This document shows positions 52,090 to 61,114 of a stretch of 64,000 nucleotides of DNA, one piece after another. A program made the position numbers and the translations under genes. The notes beneath the pieces were generated by a model. That model was not told where the DNA came from and did no database searches. It worked only from the letters and a program-made list of their open reading frames with translations. Positions within the stretch are counted from its first letter, which is position 1, and each line of letters opens with the position of its first letter. Origin of the DNA: JANNAT01 sp031384605. Lineage in GTDB: Bacteria > Pseudomonadota > Alphaproteobacteria > Rhodobacterales > Rhodobacteraceae. The stretch spans positions 18,658 through 82,657 of the forward strand of contig JANNAT010000087.1 in NCBI GenBank assembly GCA_031384605.1, read 5' to 3'.

Positions 52090-53205
52090 GTGGCCAACCC
52101 AACCCTTCTTATCCTTGCCGGTGATGGTATCGGTCCCGAAGTTATGGCCGAGGTCAAAAAGATCATTGGTTGGTTTGGCACGAACCGGGGCGTTACTTTT
52201 GATGTCACCGAAGATCTGGTTGGCGGCTGCGCCTATGATGCGCACGGCGTGCCGCTGACCGATGAAACCATGGCAAAGGCGCAGTCCGTGGATGCGGTTT
52301 TGTTGGGCGCTGTTGGTGGGCCAAAATACGATACACTTGATTTCAGCGTGAAGCCCGAGCGCGGGCTTTTGCGGTTGCGCAAAGAGATGGACCTTTACGC
52401 CAACCTGCGCCCCGCCCAATGTTTTGATGCGCTGGCCGATTTTTCCAGCCTGAAGAAAGAGATCATTGCTGGCCTTGATATCGTCATCGTGCGCGAATTA
52501 ACCAGCGGCGTTTATTTTGGCGAACCCCGCGGGATTTTCGTCGAAGGCAACGAACGCGTGGGCATCAACACCCAGCGTTATACCGAATCCGAAATCGCCC
52601 GTGTGGCCCGTTCGGCGTTCGAATTGGCCCGTAAGCGAGCCAACAAGGTCTGCTCGATGGAGAAGGCCAATGTGATGGAATCGGGCATTCTGTGGCGCGA
52701 AGTGGTGCAGGAGATCCATGATAAGGAATATCCTGATGTGCAACTGACCCATATGTATGCCGACAATGGTGCGATGCAGCTGGTGCGCGCGCCCAAGCAG
52801 TTTGATGTGATCGTCACCGACAATCTATTTGGCGATGTGCTGTCTGACTGCGCCGCGATGCTGACGGGTAGCCTTGGTATGCTGCCGTCGGCATCACTTG
52901 GCGCACCGATGGCCAATGGTCGGCCCAAGGCGCTGTATGAACCGGTGCATGGGTCTGCGCCCGATATCACCGGACAAGGAAAAGCCAATCCGATTGCCTG
53001 CATCCTTAGCTTTGCCATGGCGCTGCGCTATTCGTTTGACATGGGCGATGATGCCACCCGGGTTGAGGCGGCGGTTGAAAAAGTACTGGCCGACGGCTTG
53101 CGCACCGCCGATCTGATGGGGCCTGATGGCGGCACCCCAATTTCGACCAGCCAGATGGGCGACGCGGTTATCGCGGCACTTACGGCCAGTTTATCAGGCA
53201 CCTGA
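52090..53205 (+). CDS. leuB: 3-Isopropylmalate dehydrogenase
   Basis: LeuB oxidatively decarboxylates 3-isopropylmalate to 2-ketoisocaproate in leucine synthesis. The 371-residue protein begins with LLILAGDGIGPEVMAEV near residues 6-22, has the substrate block LLRLRKEMDLYANLRP near 95-110, and the metal/cofactor motif VTDNLFGDVLSDCAAMLTGSLGMLPSASLG near 243-272, plus EPVHGSAPDI. GTG 52090 is the start, with GGAG eight bases before it. leuC and leuD lie 4-8 kb upstream on the same strand, so the leu genes are scattered. Confidence 0.96.
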   Translation: MANPTLLILAGDGIGPEVMAEVKKIIGWFGTNRGVTFDVTEDLVGGCAYDAHGVPLTDETMAKAQSVDAVLLGAVGGPKYDTLDFSVKPERGLLRLRKEMDLYANLRPAQCFDALADFSSLKKEIIAGLDIVIVRELTSGVYFGEPRGIFVEGNERVGINTQRYTESEIARVARSAFELARKRANKVCSMEKANVMESGILWREVVQEIHDKEYPDVQLTHMYADNGAMQLVRAPKQFDVIVTDNLFGDVLSDCAAMLTGSLGMLPSASLGAPMANGRPKALYEPVHGSAPDITGQGKANPIACILSFAMALRYSFDMGDDATRVEAAVEKVLADGLRTADLMGPDGGTPISTSQMGDAVIAALTASLSGT

Positions 53206-53319
53206 CGGCATTCTTTTGCCGCCATGTCGATCTGACCTTGATCTTTGGTGCCGCGAAGGCGACTGATGCAGCACTATTGATTTGCGCCATTTGACGCAGT
53301 ATTGCCGGACAACACACCC

Positions 53320-54315
53320 ATGCCAGCCATGTCATCGAACCTGCGCGGGGCGCTTTTGTCGCTTGCAGCCTTTGGGGTTTATGCCACCCATGACATGGTG
53401 GTGAAATTCCTTGGCGCGTCTTACAGCCCGTTCCAGACGATCTTCTTTTCGGGGCTGCTGGGCTTTCCTTTGCTGTCGTTGATGCTGATGACCGACCGTA
53501 CCGATGGCAACCTGATCCCGAAAAGCCCATGGTGGACCGCCATTCGAACGGTATCGGCAGTGCTGACCGGCATCTTCGGATTTTACACGTTTTCGGTGCT
53601 GCCCTTGGCGCAGTGCTATGCGATTTTCTTTGCCATGCCGATCCTGATCACCTTGTTGGCCATCCCGATCTTGGGGGAAAAAGTTGGCCCCCGGCGTGGG
53701 ATTGCAATTGTGGTGGGGCTGATCGGGGTGATCATCGTCATCCGGCCGGGGCAAGTTGATTTGGAACTTGGCCATTTGACCGCCCTTTTGGGGGCAACTT
53801 TCGGCGCGCTGACATCGGTAATCATTCGCAAGATCGGTCATCACGAACGATCTATCGTTTTAATGCTTTATCCGATGATCGGCAACTTTATTGTGGCCGG
53901 CATTGCCTTGCCTTTCGTTTATCTGCCAATGCCTGTGGAACACCTGGGCCTGTTGGCGGGCATGGCGGCGCTTGGCATGCTGGGTGGGGTGTTGATCATC
54001 GCCGCCTATCGCGCGGCCCCGGCGATCATCGTGGCCCCCATGCAGTATTCACAAATCATCTGGGCGATGTTTTACGGCACGCTGTTTTTCGACGAACAAA
54101 TTGATCGTTACACTGCGATCGGCACAGCAGTGATTATCGCATCAGGCATCTATATCGTGCTGCGCGAAGGCAAGCCGCGTGTGTCGGAAAACCGCCCCGT
54201 TCTGGAAAACCGCAGCCGGTTTGATACCGGCATCGTGCCACGGATCAGCCTTTGGTTACGCCTGTTTGACCACCGCCGAATGCGCAAAGCGGAAGGCACA
54301 AAAGACGCAGGTTAA
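53320..54315 (+). CDS. EamA/DMT family transporter
   Basis: The 331-residue protein has ten hydrophobic helices in two EamA repeats. The first includes GALLSLAAFGVYATHDMVVKF and ends near the GEKVGPRRGIAIVVGLIGVIIVIRPG helix pair typical of the repeat. The second ends with FFDEQIDRYTAIGTAVIIASGIYIVLREG. A hydrophilic 40-residue C-terminal tail follows. Substrate is unknown. ATG 53320 is used; an in-frame TTG at 53302 is possible. Confidence 0.83.
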   Translation: MPAMSSNLRGALLSLAAFGVYATHDMVVKFLGASYSPFQTIFFSGLLGFPLLSLMLMTDRTDGNLIPKSPWWTAIRTVSAVLTGIFGFYTFSVLPLAQCYAIFFAMPILITLLAIPILGEKVGPRRGIAIVVGLIGVIIVIRPGQVDLELGHLTALLGATFGALTSVIIRKIGHHERSIVLMLYPMIGNFIVAGIALPFVYLPMPVEHLGLLAGMAALGMLGGVLIIAAYRAAPAIIVAPMQYSQIIWAMFYGTLFFDEQIDRYTAIGTAVIIASGIYIVLREGKPRVSENRPVLENRSRFDTGIVPRISLWLRLFDHRRMRKAEGTKDAG

Positions 54316-54368
54316 CTGCGCAAGACCGCTTGCAAATGCCCGCGTGCAGGTCTAACCCGCGCAAAAGT

Positions 54369-54445
54369 CGGAGTGTAGCGCAGCCTGGTAGCGCACCTGC
54401 TTCGGGAGCAGGGGGTCGGAGGTTCGAATCCTCTCACTCCGACCA
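54369..54445 (+). tRNA. tRNA-Pro (anticodon CGG)
   Basis: The 77 bases fold as a tRNA: acceptor arms CGGAGTG and CACTCCG, D-arm GCGCAGCCTGGTAGCGC, anticodon stem CCTGC/GCAGG with loop TTCGGGA (anticodon CGG, reading CCG), T-arm with GGTTCGAATCC, and an encoded CCA end. It is between two unrelated protein genes on the plus strand. Confidence 0.97.
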
Positions 54446-54462
54446 AATAGTATGTTGGGCCT

Positions 54463-55365
54463 TCAGCGCCCGCTCCACGCCTTCAGGATATAACTGGCAG
54501 TCATCAAATCCAGATGCGCGCCACCCCCGTTTTTGGCGATGGTAATTTCGTCATCCGATTGCCGCGCAAAGCGACCCGTCGCCAGATCATAGAAATCTGC
54601 CAGCACATCGGCCTCGGTAATCGCACCCGATTTGATTGGCGACATCAGATCACCGATATGATGGATCGTCGTTGCACGGGCATCAACGAAAATGCGCGCA
54701 CGCGCCATTGCCAGATCGTCAACCTCGCGCATGGCGGGCGTATATGCGCCAATCAGATCAAGGTGTTGGCCCGGTTGCAGCCAGTCTCCCCGGATCAGGG
54801 GATCGTTTGAAAGGGTGGCGGTGCAGATGATGTCAGCCGCCCTGACCGCCCGTTCCAGATCTTCGGCCACTGGCAAGCCCATCGCGGCGGCGCTGGCGGG
54901 GGTCCGGCTCCACACCGTGAAACGCGCGTCAGGAAACTGGCTGCCATAGGCCTGAACCATTGAACGCGCAACGGCCCCTGCCCCCACCAGCAAGATATTG
55001 CGTGCATCTTTACGCGCCAGTTTAGACGCGGAAAGCAGGCTGTCACCCGCCGTTTTCCATTTGGTTACCATGTGAAAATCCAACAGCGCCGTCAACTCGC
55101 CCGTCACGTCATCAAACAAGTTGACGATCCCGTTGACCGTCGGTTTGCCCCGCGCCAAATTGCCCGGATTGATCGACCCCACCTTTACCAGCGATCCCAA
55201 CCCGTCAATCCAGGCCGCGCGGTCCAACAACGTATCGGCACCGCGATACAGAAAAAGATCGGCAATCTCGGCGCGGGGCAAGCGGTGCCCGGCCTCCAGC
55301 GCGGCCAACATCCCCGGCCATGTCAGCAGCGCCTCGGCTTCGCGCCCGATCATTTCAACAGTCAT
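54463..55365 (-). CDS. Ornithine cyclodeaminase/mu-crystallin family protein
   Basis: The 300-residue protein has the family's N-terminal region with KVGSINPGN near residues 61-69 and TALLDFHMVTKWKTAGDS near 91-108. A Rossmann NAD site NILLVGAGAVARSMVQAY follows near 122-139, then CTATLSNDPLI and HLDLIGAYTPAMREVD. Members deaminate ornithine, alanine or other imino/amino acids; the exact substrate is unclear. It overlaps the HAD hydrolase stop region by four bases and ends 18 bases from tRNA-Pro. Confidence 0.85.
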   Translation of the reverse strand: MTVEMIGREAEALLTWPGMLAALEAGHRLPRAEIADLFLYRGADTLLDRAAWIDGLGSLVKVGSINPGNLARGKPTVNGIVNLFDDVTGELTALLDFHMVTKWKTAGDSLLSASKLARKDARNILLVGAGAVARSMVQAYGSQFPDARFTVWSRTPASAAAMGLPVAEDLERAVRAADIICTATLSNDPLIRGDWLQPGQHLDLIGAYTPAMREVDDLAMARARIFVDARATTIHHIGDLMSPIKSGAITEADVLADFYDLATGRFARQSDDEITIAKNGGGAHLDLMTASYILKAWSGR

Positions 55366-55994
55366 AGCCCCGCCTCCCTATTGGTCAAAAGTTCTTCGGC
55401 CACCAGCCTGCGCGCCCAGCCTTGCCAGGATTCGAACTGATGTGTGCGCCAGCCGCGCCGTGCGGCGGCGGTAATGTTGTCGGCCTTGTCATCGGTGAAC
55501 AGCAGCCGATCCGGGGCAATGCCGCAATCGGCTTCTACCATCGCATAAATGCGGGGATCAGGTTTAATCACACCCATCCGGCCCGAAACGTATTCGCGGT
55601 CAAATTCTGATAGGAAATCAAGCTTTCCCCGCGCCTCATCATAGGAATAGCTGCCAAAATTGGTCAGGGAAAACACCGGCACGCCTTTTGATCGCAGCGC
55701 CCGCAGCAGTGCTATTGATCCGTCAATACGGGGGGATGCAAGTTCAATCCACCGATCATACCACATCCGAATTTCCGGGGCCCAATCGGCGTGGGTATCA
55801 GCCCAGTCATAGATGGTTCCGCGAAACAGCGCGCCGGTATCGACCAGATCGTTCATGCCATGCAGATCGACGGCAGAAAACAGCGCTTGGCGGCGGTCGA
55901 CCCCGATCACACGGTCATAAAATGCCTCTGGCTGCCAACAGGTCAGCACATTGCCGATATCAAAAATCACCGCTTGGGGCTGCAACATCCACAT
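55362..55994 (-). CDS. HAD superfamily hydrolase
   Basis: The 210-residue protein begins AVIFDIGNVLTCWQPEAFY, where motif I is DxxxV/T with the nucleophile Asp near residue 11. Motif II is VFSLTNFGSYS near 107-117, and motif III/IV is RMGVIKPDPRIYAMV and LLFTDDKADNITAARRG-like near 165-180. It matches the YihX/HAD-IA phosphatase group. Substrate is unknown. The start lies 35 bases inside the preceding transporter gene and the stop overlaps the cyclodeaminase-like start. Confidence 0.86.
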   Translation of the reverse strand: MWMLQPQAVIFDIGNVLTCWQPEAFYDRVIGVDRRQALFSAVDLHGMNDLVDTGALFRGTIYDWADTHADWAPEIRMWYDRWIELASPRIDGSIALLRALRSKGVPVFSLTNFGSYSYDEARGKLDFLSEFDREYVSGRMGVIKPDPRIYAMVEADCGIAPDRLLFTDDKADNITAAARRGWRTHQFESWQGWARRLVAEELLTNREAGL

Positions 55995-56934
55995 CCTTTT
56001 TACGCACCGTTTCGCGCCAAAGCGTATAAAGCCCCGCGCCGCAGATCAACGCAATCCCGATCCATGCCGTGCGGTCGGGCCAGGTGCCAAACACAACGAC
56101 GCCCCAGAATATTGCCATTGGCATCCCGATGTATTCAAAGGGCGCAATCAGAGCGGCTTCTGACGTGCGGTAGGCTTGCGCCGTCATCATCCCGCCAATG
56201 CTGACGGCCAGGCCTGTTGCCAAGAACACCGCCCAATCGCCAGTTTCGGGGATGACCCATGGCCGGAACAAAAATGCCAGCGACTCGTTTGATGATCCCG
56301 CCAAGTGGCCGTCGCCCACCAAAAAACCCATACTTGTGCTAACGATAACAAAACCGACATTTACGTAAAATGCCAATGTCATAGCACTTTCAGTTTTGCG
56401 CATTTTACGGGTCATGATGTGGCTGCCCGCATAGCAGCACGCCGAAATCAGGATCAGACCAGCCGCTGGGTGGATGGCACCGCTGCCCGGACGGACAAGA
56501 ATCAGCACACCCAGCAGACCTGCCAAAACCGCCGCCCAACGGCGAAATCCAACCGCTTCCTTTAACACCACCGCCGACATCAGGGTAACGAGAATGGGTG
56601 AGATGAATGCAATCGCAACGGCTTCTGCCAAGGGCAGAGCGGCCAGACCTAAAAAGTAGGTCACGTTCGAAATCATCAAAATGCTGACGCGAAACAACTG
56701 CGCACCCGGACGGCGTGTCCATAACTGGGAAAATCCGGTACCCGTGATGCGGATCACCACCAAAACAATCGCTAAGGCAACCATCGCCCGGATCAAGATA
56801 ACCTGATGCAGCGCATAACTGCCGGACAGCGCTTTGATCGCCAGATCATTGACAGACAGGGTAATCGCCCCACCCAGCGCAAACAGCACACCCGCGATTG
56901 GGGTCTTTTGATCTGGCAACAACGCGTTCGACAT
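55960..56934 (-). CDS. EamA/DMT family transporter
   Basis: The 324-residue protein has ten membrane helices in two EamA repeats: FALGGAITLSVNDLAIKALSG at the start, ISPILVTLMSAVVLKEAVGFRRWAAVLAGLLGVLILVRPG at the end of repeat one, and GIALICGAGLYTLWRETV at the end of repeat two. It is only loosely like the other DMT gene at 53.3 kb. Substrate is unknown. It heads a likely operon with the HAD hydrolase and cyclodeaminase-like genes. Confidence 0.84.
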   Translation of the reverse strand: MSNALLPDQKTPIAGVLFALGGAITLSVNDLAIKALSGSYALHQVILIRAMVALAIVLVVIRITGTGFSQLWTRRPGAQLFRVSILMISNVTYFLGLAALPLAEAVAIAFISPILVTLMSAVVLKEAVGFRRWAAVLAGLLGVLILVRPGSGAIHPAAGLILISACCYAGSHIMTRKMRKTESAMTLAFYVNVGFVIVSTSMGFLVGDGHLAGSSNESLAFLFRPWVIPETGDWAVFLATGLAVSIGGMMTAQAYRTSEAALIAPFEYIGMPMAIFWGVVVFGTWPDRTAWIGIALICGAGLYTLWRETVRKKDVDVAAPSGDF

Positions 56935-57022
56935 ATCGGCACGAAAGCGCAGCTACACGCACAAGTCTAGCCTATCTCCGACACTTTGGGGCGTGACGGT
57001 TCGTTGCACAGCACGCCGCGGA

Positions 57023-57787
57023 TCAAATCCCGGCATACCATTCATACCCCCGGTCCGCCCAATAGCTGCCTTTGCCACCGCCAAAGGGCGCAAAGCTGTC
57101 GGCCAATTCGATGGTATGCACATATTTCGCCATCTTATACCCCAACTGCCGTTCCACCCGCAGCCGCAAGGGCGCGCCGTTGGCGACCGGCAGGGCCGCG
57201 TCGTTCAGGCCATAAGCTAGGATGGTTTGCGGATGATAGGCGTCGATCAGATCAATGCTTTCATAGTAAAACACCTCGCCCGACAGGCTGCGTTCTATCG
57301 CATCATAGCAGTGAAACAACGCATACCGGGCCGTCAGTTTCGGGCGGGCGGCGTTCAGAACAGACGCCAGCGGCACGCCTGTCCATTTGGCAATGCAACT
57401 CCACCCCTCAACGCAATCATGCCTTGTGATCTGGCTGCGCGCGGGCATCGCCTTGATCTGCGCATAGGTCAGATCCAACGGGTTATCGACCAATCCGGTG
57501 ACACGCAGGCGGTAGTTGGCAAAACCTGCCGCCGCCATATCAACATATTCGGCGCTGTCCGGGTTGGTTGACCCATTCGGGCGCTGGCCTTGGCGAATAT
57601 CGACGGCGGTGAATTCCGGTGCCAGTGCATTACGGTTTAGTCCGCGTTGGCTGATCCGTGTCAGGTTTTCGGCACTGGCAAATACGGCCCGCAGGCCCGA
57701 GTCATAGGCGTTTGCCCCGTCCAGTATCTTGCACCCCGACAAAGCAAACGCCGTGCCGCCCAGCAGCAGTTTGCGACGGTTAAACAT
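57023..57787 (-). CDS. Tat-exported molybdopterin-binding oxidoreductase-like lipoprotein
   Basis: The 254-residue protein has the sulfite oxidase-type molybdopterin fold: RLRVTGLVDNPLDLTYAQIKAMP near residues 82-104 and the Mo-ligand block TRHDCVEGWSCIAKWTGVPLASVL near 110-133, whose first Cys is the likely metal ligand. The N-terminus, NRRKLLLGGTAFALSGC, combines a twin-arginine signal with a lipobox, suggesting Tat export and lipidation. ATG 57787 is used; the longer frame to 57847 lies in the partner gene. It overlaps the cytochrome b gene by eight bases, which would supply or accept electrons, like MsrPQ. Confidence 0.85.
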   Translation of the reverse strand: MFNRRKLLLGGTAFALSGCKILDGANAYDSGLRAVFASAENLTRISQRGLNRNALAPEFTAVDIRQGQRPNGSTNPDSAEYVDMAAAGFANYRLRVTGLVDNPLDLTYAQIKAMPARSQITRHDCVEGWSCIAKWTGVPLASVLNAARPKLTARYALFHCYDAIERSLSGEVFYYESIDLIDAYHPQTILAYGLNDAALPVANGAPLRLRVERQLGYKMAKYVHTIELADSFAPFGGGKGSYWADRGYEWYAGI

Positions 57788-58580
57788 CGGAACCCTCCTT
57801 GTCAGCGTCGGTGCGATACCATCCCGTGATGATCGACCGGATTTCATTGATCGGCCCTGCGGCCAAAATCATCAGCATATGCACCACGAAAAACCCAACC
57901 AACCCCACCATGATCAGAAAATGGATGGTCCGCGCCGTTTGCCGCCCGCCAAACACATCCAACAACCAAGGGGCCGCTGCGTTGAACCCCGGCGACAGGG
58001 TCAGTCCCGTGGCGATCATCAGCGGCAGGGCCACGAACAAAACCGACGCATAAGCCAGCTTTTGCAGCACGTTATACTTGGCCGTGTGATGAAACCGCAG
58101 GCGGGCATGATCGGCGATATCGCGCGGCAATCCCCGCAGATCAGACAGCGTCGGGATCAACTGGCGCAGATGGCCGTTCATCGCAGATGCTGCCAGCCAG
58201 ATTACCAGAGTGATCACCAGCGACCACGCAAAAAAGAAATGAATAACCCGCCCCGTGGCCAGACTTTGGTTTGATGGGATGGTCAAAGCGGCAGGAAACG
58301 CGCGCGGCTGGCCATCCGACACACCCAGATATCCGGTGGTATCAAACTCGGTCCCAAAGATGCGGGTGACGCCTTTCAGCGCCTCTCCATCCTGCACCGC
58401 ACCAATTTCCAAAATCGCATTGTCATACTCAAACCCGGACTCCAAGCCGATGTTCAGGGTTGGATGGGCATTGAAAATCTGCAATCCGGTCAGCATCAGG
58501 AAGAACAGACAGATGGCCCAAATCCAATGGGTAATCCGCGTGATCATGCGCTGACGATAAATAAGGGGGCCTTCGGGCAT
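57780..58580 (-). CDS. Cytochrome b561-like membrane protein
   Basis: The 266-residue protein has about four membrane helices with His residues placed for heme ligation: RITHWIWAICLFFLMLTGLQI near residues 15-35, GRVIHFFFAWSLVITLVIWLA near 109-129, and TIHFLIMVGLVGFFVVHMLMIL near 218-239. A loop of about 70 residues separates the first two. It belongs to the Ni/Fe-hydrogenase or b561 type cytochrome b group. It is first in an operon with the Mo-oxidoreductase and should pass electrons from the quinone pool to it. Confidence 0.84.
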   Translation of the reverse strand: MPEGPLIYRQRMITRITHWIWAICLFFLMLTGLQIFNAHPTLNIGLESGFEYDNAILEIGAVQDGEALKGVTRIFGTEFDTTGYLGVSDGQPRAFPAALTIPSNQSLATGRVIHFFFAWSLVITLVIWLAASAMNGHLRQLIPTLSDLRGLPRDIADHARLRFHHTAKYNVLQKLAYASVLFVALPLMIATGLTLSPGFNAAAPWLLDVFGGRQTARTIHFLIMVGLVGFFVVHMLMILAAGPINEIRSIITGWYRTDADKEGSDV

Positions 58581-58776
58581 AATGCATATCCTCCTGTTGT
58601 TTAGGGTATACGCGCGCTGGCTGGGGTAAGTTTCAGAAGGGAACCAACTGTTACAAATGTTTGCCCCAAAACCCGAACACTACGCCCGATACCGCCACTA
58701 TGACGACCCCCAATTGCAATTTCCGCGCCGTTTGACTATCTCGGTTCCAACACTGCGACCAAAGGGGCACCCGCGC

Positions 58777-59682
58777 ATGAACTGGATTTCCAACTACGTC
58801 CGCCCCAAGATCAACTCACTGTTTTCGCGCCGCGAGGTGCCAGAGAATCTTTGGACCAAATGCGGCGAATGCGGCACCATGCTGTTTCACCGTGAATTGG
58901 CGGCGAATTTGAATGTGTGTTCCAACTGTGATCACCACATGGCGATCAGCCCGCGCGACCGGTTTACGGGTTTGTTTGATACGGGCGTTTTCGTCGAAGT
59001 GAAGGTGCCAGATGCAGTTATTGATCCGCTGCATTTTCGCGACCAAAAGAAATATCCAGACCGCCTGAAAGCCGCCCAAAAAGCAACGGGCGAGCGTGAG
59101 GCGATGCTGGTTGCCGAAGGTGAAGTTGGTCGCACCCCGATTATCGCCGTGGCACAGGATTTCAGCTTTATGGCAGGCTCGATGGGCATGTATGTCGGCA
59201 ATGCGCTGATCGCGGCGGCCGAACGGGCGGTGAAAACCAAGCGTCCGTTGGTGCTGTTTTCGGCGGCAGGTGGTGCACGGATGCAGGAAGGGATTTTGTC
59301 GCTAATGCAGATGCCGCGCACCACGGTGGCGGTGCAGATGCTGAAAGAGGCCCGGCTGCCTTATGTTGTCGTGCTGACCCACCCGACAACGGGCGGCGTG
59401 ACGGCCTCATATGCCATGCTGGGCGATGTGCAGATCGCCGAGCCCAAGGCGTTGATCTGTTTTGCCGGCCCCCGCGTTATTGAACAAACCATTCGCGAAA
59501 AGCTGCCCGAAGGGTTTCAGCGGTCTGAATATCTGCTCGATCACGGCATGCTTGACCGCGTCACCCACCGCAAAGACATGCGCGATGAATTGGTCACGAT
59601 CTTGCGGATGCTGATGAACCAATCCCCCGCCATCAAGGGCGATCTGCCGCCACCGGGGGTAATGGCCGAGGCCAAAGCGTGA
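58777..59682 (+). CDS. accD: Acetyl-CoA carboxylase, carboxyltransferase beta subunit
   Basis: AccD with AccA moves the carboxyl group from biotin to acetyl-CoA, forming malonyl-CoA. The 301-residue protein has the zinc ribbon CGECGTMLFHRELAANLNVCSNC near residues 29-51. The crotonase-like core follows with FSAAGGARMQEGILSLMQM, HPTTGGVTASYAMLGD and AEPKALICFAGPRVIEQT. ATG 58777 begins the conserved MNWISNYVRPKI, with AAAGGGG before it. The longer frame to 58657 lacks family sequence. folC starts four bases before its stop ends. Confidence 0.96.
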   Translation: MNWISNYVRPKINSLFSRREVPENLWTKCGECGTMLFHRELAANLNVCSNCDHHMAISPRDRFTGLFDTGVFVEVKVPDAVIDPLHFRDQKKYPDRLKAAQKATGEREAMLVAEGEVGRTPIIAVAQDFSFMAGSMGMYVGNALIAAAERAVKTKRPLVLFSAAGGARMQEGILSLMQMPRTTVAVQMLKEARLPYVVVLTHPTTGGVTASYAMLGDVQIAEPKALICFAGPRVIEQTIREKLPEGFQRSEYLLDHGMLDRVTHRKDMRDELVTILRMLMNQSPAIKGDLPPPGVMAEAKA

Positions 59683-60959
59683 GCGCAGCACCGACAGGGT
59701 CAGACGCCGTTTTACAGCGGATGATGACTTTGCATCCAAAGGTGATTGACCTGACAATGGGTCGGGTGGAACGGCTGCTGGCCGCATTGGGCCACCCTGA
59801 ACGCCGCTTGCCCCCTGTCATTCACATTGCGGGCACCAATGGCAAAGGCAGCACCCAAGCGATGATCCGCGCAGGGCTGGAGGCGAGCGGCAGCGCAGTG
59901 CATGCCTATACCTCGCCGCATTTAGCGCGGTTTCACGAACGTATCCGGTTGGCGGGGACGTTGATTTCAGAAGACATGCTGACGGCTTTGCTGGACGAAT
60001 GCGTGCAGGCCAACGGGCCGGATGACATTACATTTTTCGAAATTACCACCGCCGCGGCGTTTTTGGCCTTTGCGCGGGTGCCAGCGGATTTTGTGCTGTT
60101 AGAGGTCGGGCTTGGCGGGCGGCTTGATGCCACCAATGTGGTGGATCACCCGGCGCTGACAATCATTACCCCGGTATCCATCGACCATCAGCAGTATCTG
60201 GGCGATACTTTGCCCGAAATTGCCGGCGAAAAGGCCGGTATCATCAAACGCGGCGTTCCGGTGATTGTCGGTCCGCAAGAACCTGATGGATTGGCTGTGA
60301 TTGAGGCGCGCGCGGCGCGGATGGGGGCACCGGTGCTGGCGTATGGTCAGCAGTGGATGGTTTCCGAAGATCGCGGACGGTTGATTTTTCAAGATGACAA
60401 CGGCTTGTTGGACCTTTCATTGCCCAACCTGCCAGGACCACATCAGATACAAAATGCCGGGGCTGCAATTGCGGCGCTGCGGTATCTGGGGCGCGATGAG
60501 GCGGCCTGCGAGACCGCCGTAACCCGTGCCGAATGGCCCGCGCGCATGCAACGGCTGCGGGTGGGGCCCTTGGTTGATTTGGCCCCCGAGGTAGAGTTAT
60601 GGCTGGATGGCGGTCACAATCCAGCGGGGGCGGTTGCAGTGGCTGCGACTTTGGCCCGGATGCCGCCGCGCGAAACCCATCTGATCTGCGGCATGCTGAA
60701 CACCAAAGATGTGCGCGGCTATATGGTGCCACTGGCCTCGCAGGTAACACGGTTGCATGCGGTTTCTATCCCCGGCGAGGCGAACACCTTGCCCGCCGAT
60801 GCCACGTGTCTTGCAGCAAAATCTGCCGGTATCCCGGCCATAACCGCTGCGTCAGTGGCTGAAGCCTTGGCCGCAATCGTGGCCAAAGCCCCCCAAGCGC
60901 GGGTTTTAATTTGCGGATCATTATATCTGGCTGGCAGTGTGCTGCGCGAGAACGGTTAG
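59679..60959 (+). CDS. folC: Dihydrofolate synthase/folylpolyglutamate synthase
   Basis: FolC adds glutamate to dihydropteroate and to folates. The 426-residue Mur-ligase-type protein shows IHIAGTNGKGSTQAMI near residues 49-64 (ATP loop), TSPHLARFHERIRL near 79-92, LLEVGLGGRLDATNVV near 143-158, the carbamylated-Lys region GEKAGIIKRGVPVI near 183-196, and LDGGHNPAGA near 308-317. GTG 59679 overlaps the accD stop. The accD-folC pairing is widespread in proteobacteria. Confidence 0.95.
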   Translation: MSAAPTGSDAVLQRMMTLHPKVIDLTMGRVERLLAALGHPERRLPPVIHIAGTNGKGSTQAMIRAGLEASGSAVHAYTSPHLARFHERIRLAGTLISEDMLTALLDECVQANGPDDITFFEITTAAAFLAFARVPADFVLLEVGLGGRLDATNVVDHPALTIITPVSIDHQQYLGDTLPEIAGEKAGIIKRGVPVIVGPQEPDGLAVIEARAARMGAPVLAYGQQWMVSEDRGRLIFQDDNGLLDLSLPNLPGPHQIQNAGAAIAALRYLGRDEAACETAVTRAEWPARMQRLRVGPLVDLAPEVELWLDGGHNPAGAVAVAATLARMPPRETHLICGMLNTKDVRGYMVPLASQVTRLHAVSIPGEANTLPADATCLAAKSAGIPAITAASVAEALAAIVAKAPQARVLICGSLYLAGSVLRENG

Positions 60960-61020
60960 GGGGCGCTGCCCCCCTCGCGCAAGCGCTCATCCCCCAGGAG
61001 TATTTGCGCCAAAGTGAATG
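60959..61020. repeat. GC-rich hairpin and Roseobacter-like intergenic element
   Basis: Directly after the folC stop, GGGGGC (60959-60964) pairs with GCCCCC (60968-60973) across a 3-base loop. CGCGCAAGCGC follows and then CCCCCAGGAGTATTTGCGCC (60991-61010) and AAAGTGAATG. Blocks of this kind, a GC hairpin then a CCCCC-AGGA-TATTT-GCC-AAA-like string, recur between genes in Rhodobacteraceae genomes from my general knowledge. A terminator role after folC is possible. The rest of the 155-base gap holds no gene. Confidence 0.5.
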
Positions 61021-61114
61021 GGTGGGCAATTTGTTCTGAAGACCAGGTCAGCCGCCGTATTGGAGCCGCAATCTTGCGCAATTCTACCAAGGATTGTGGT
61101 AGTTCGGGTATATT

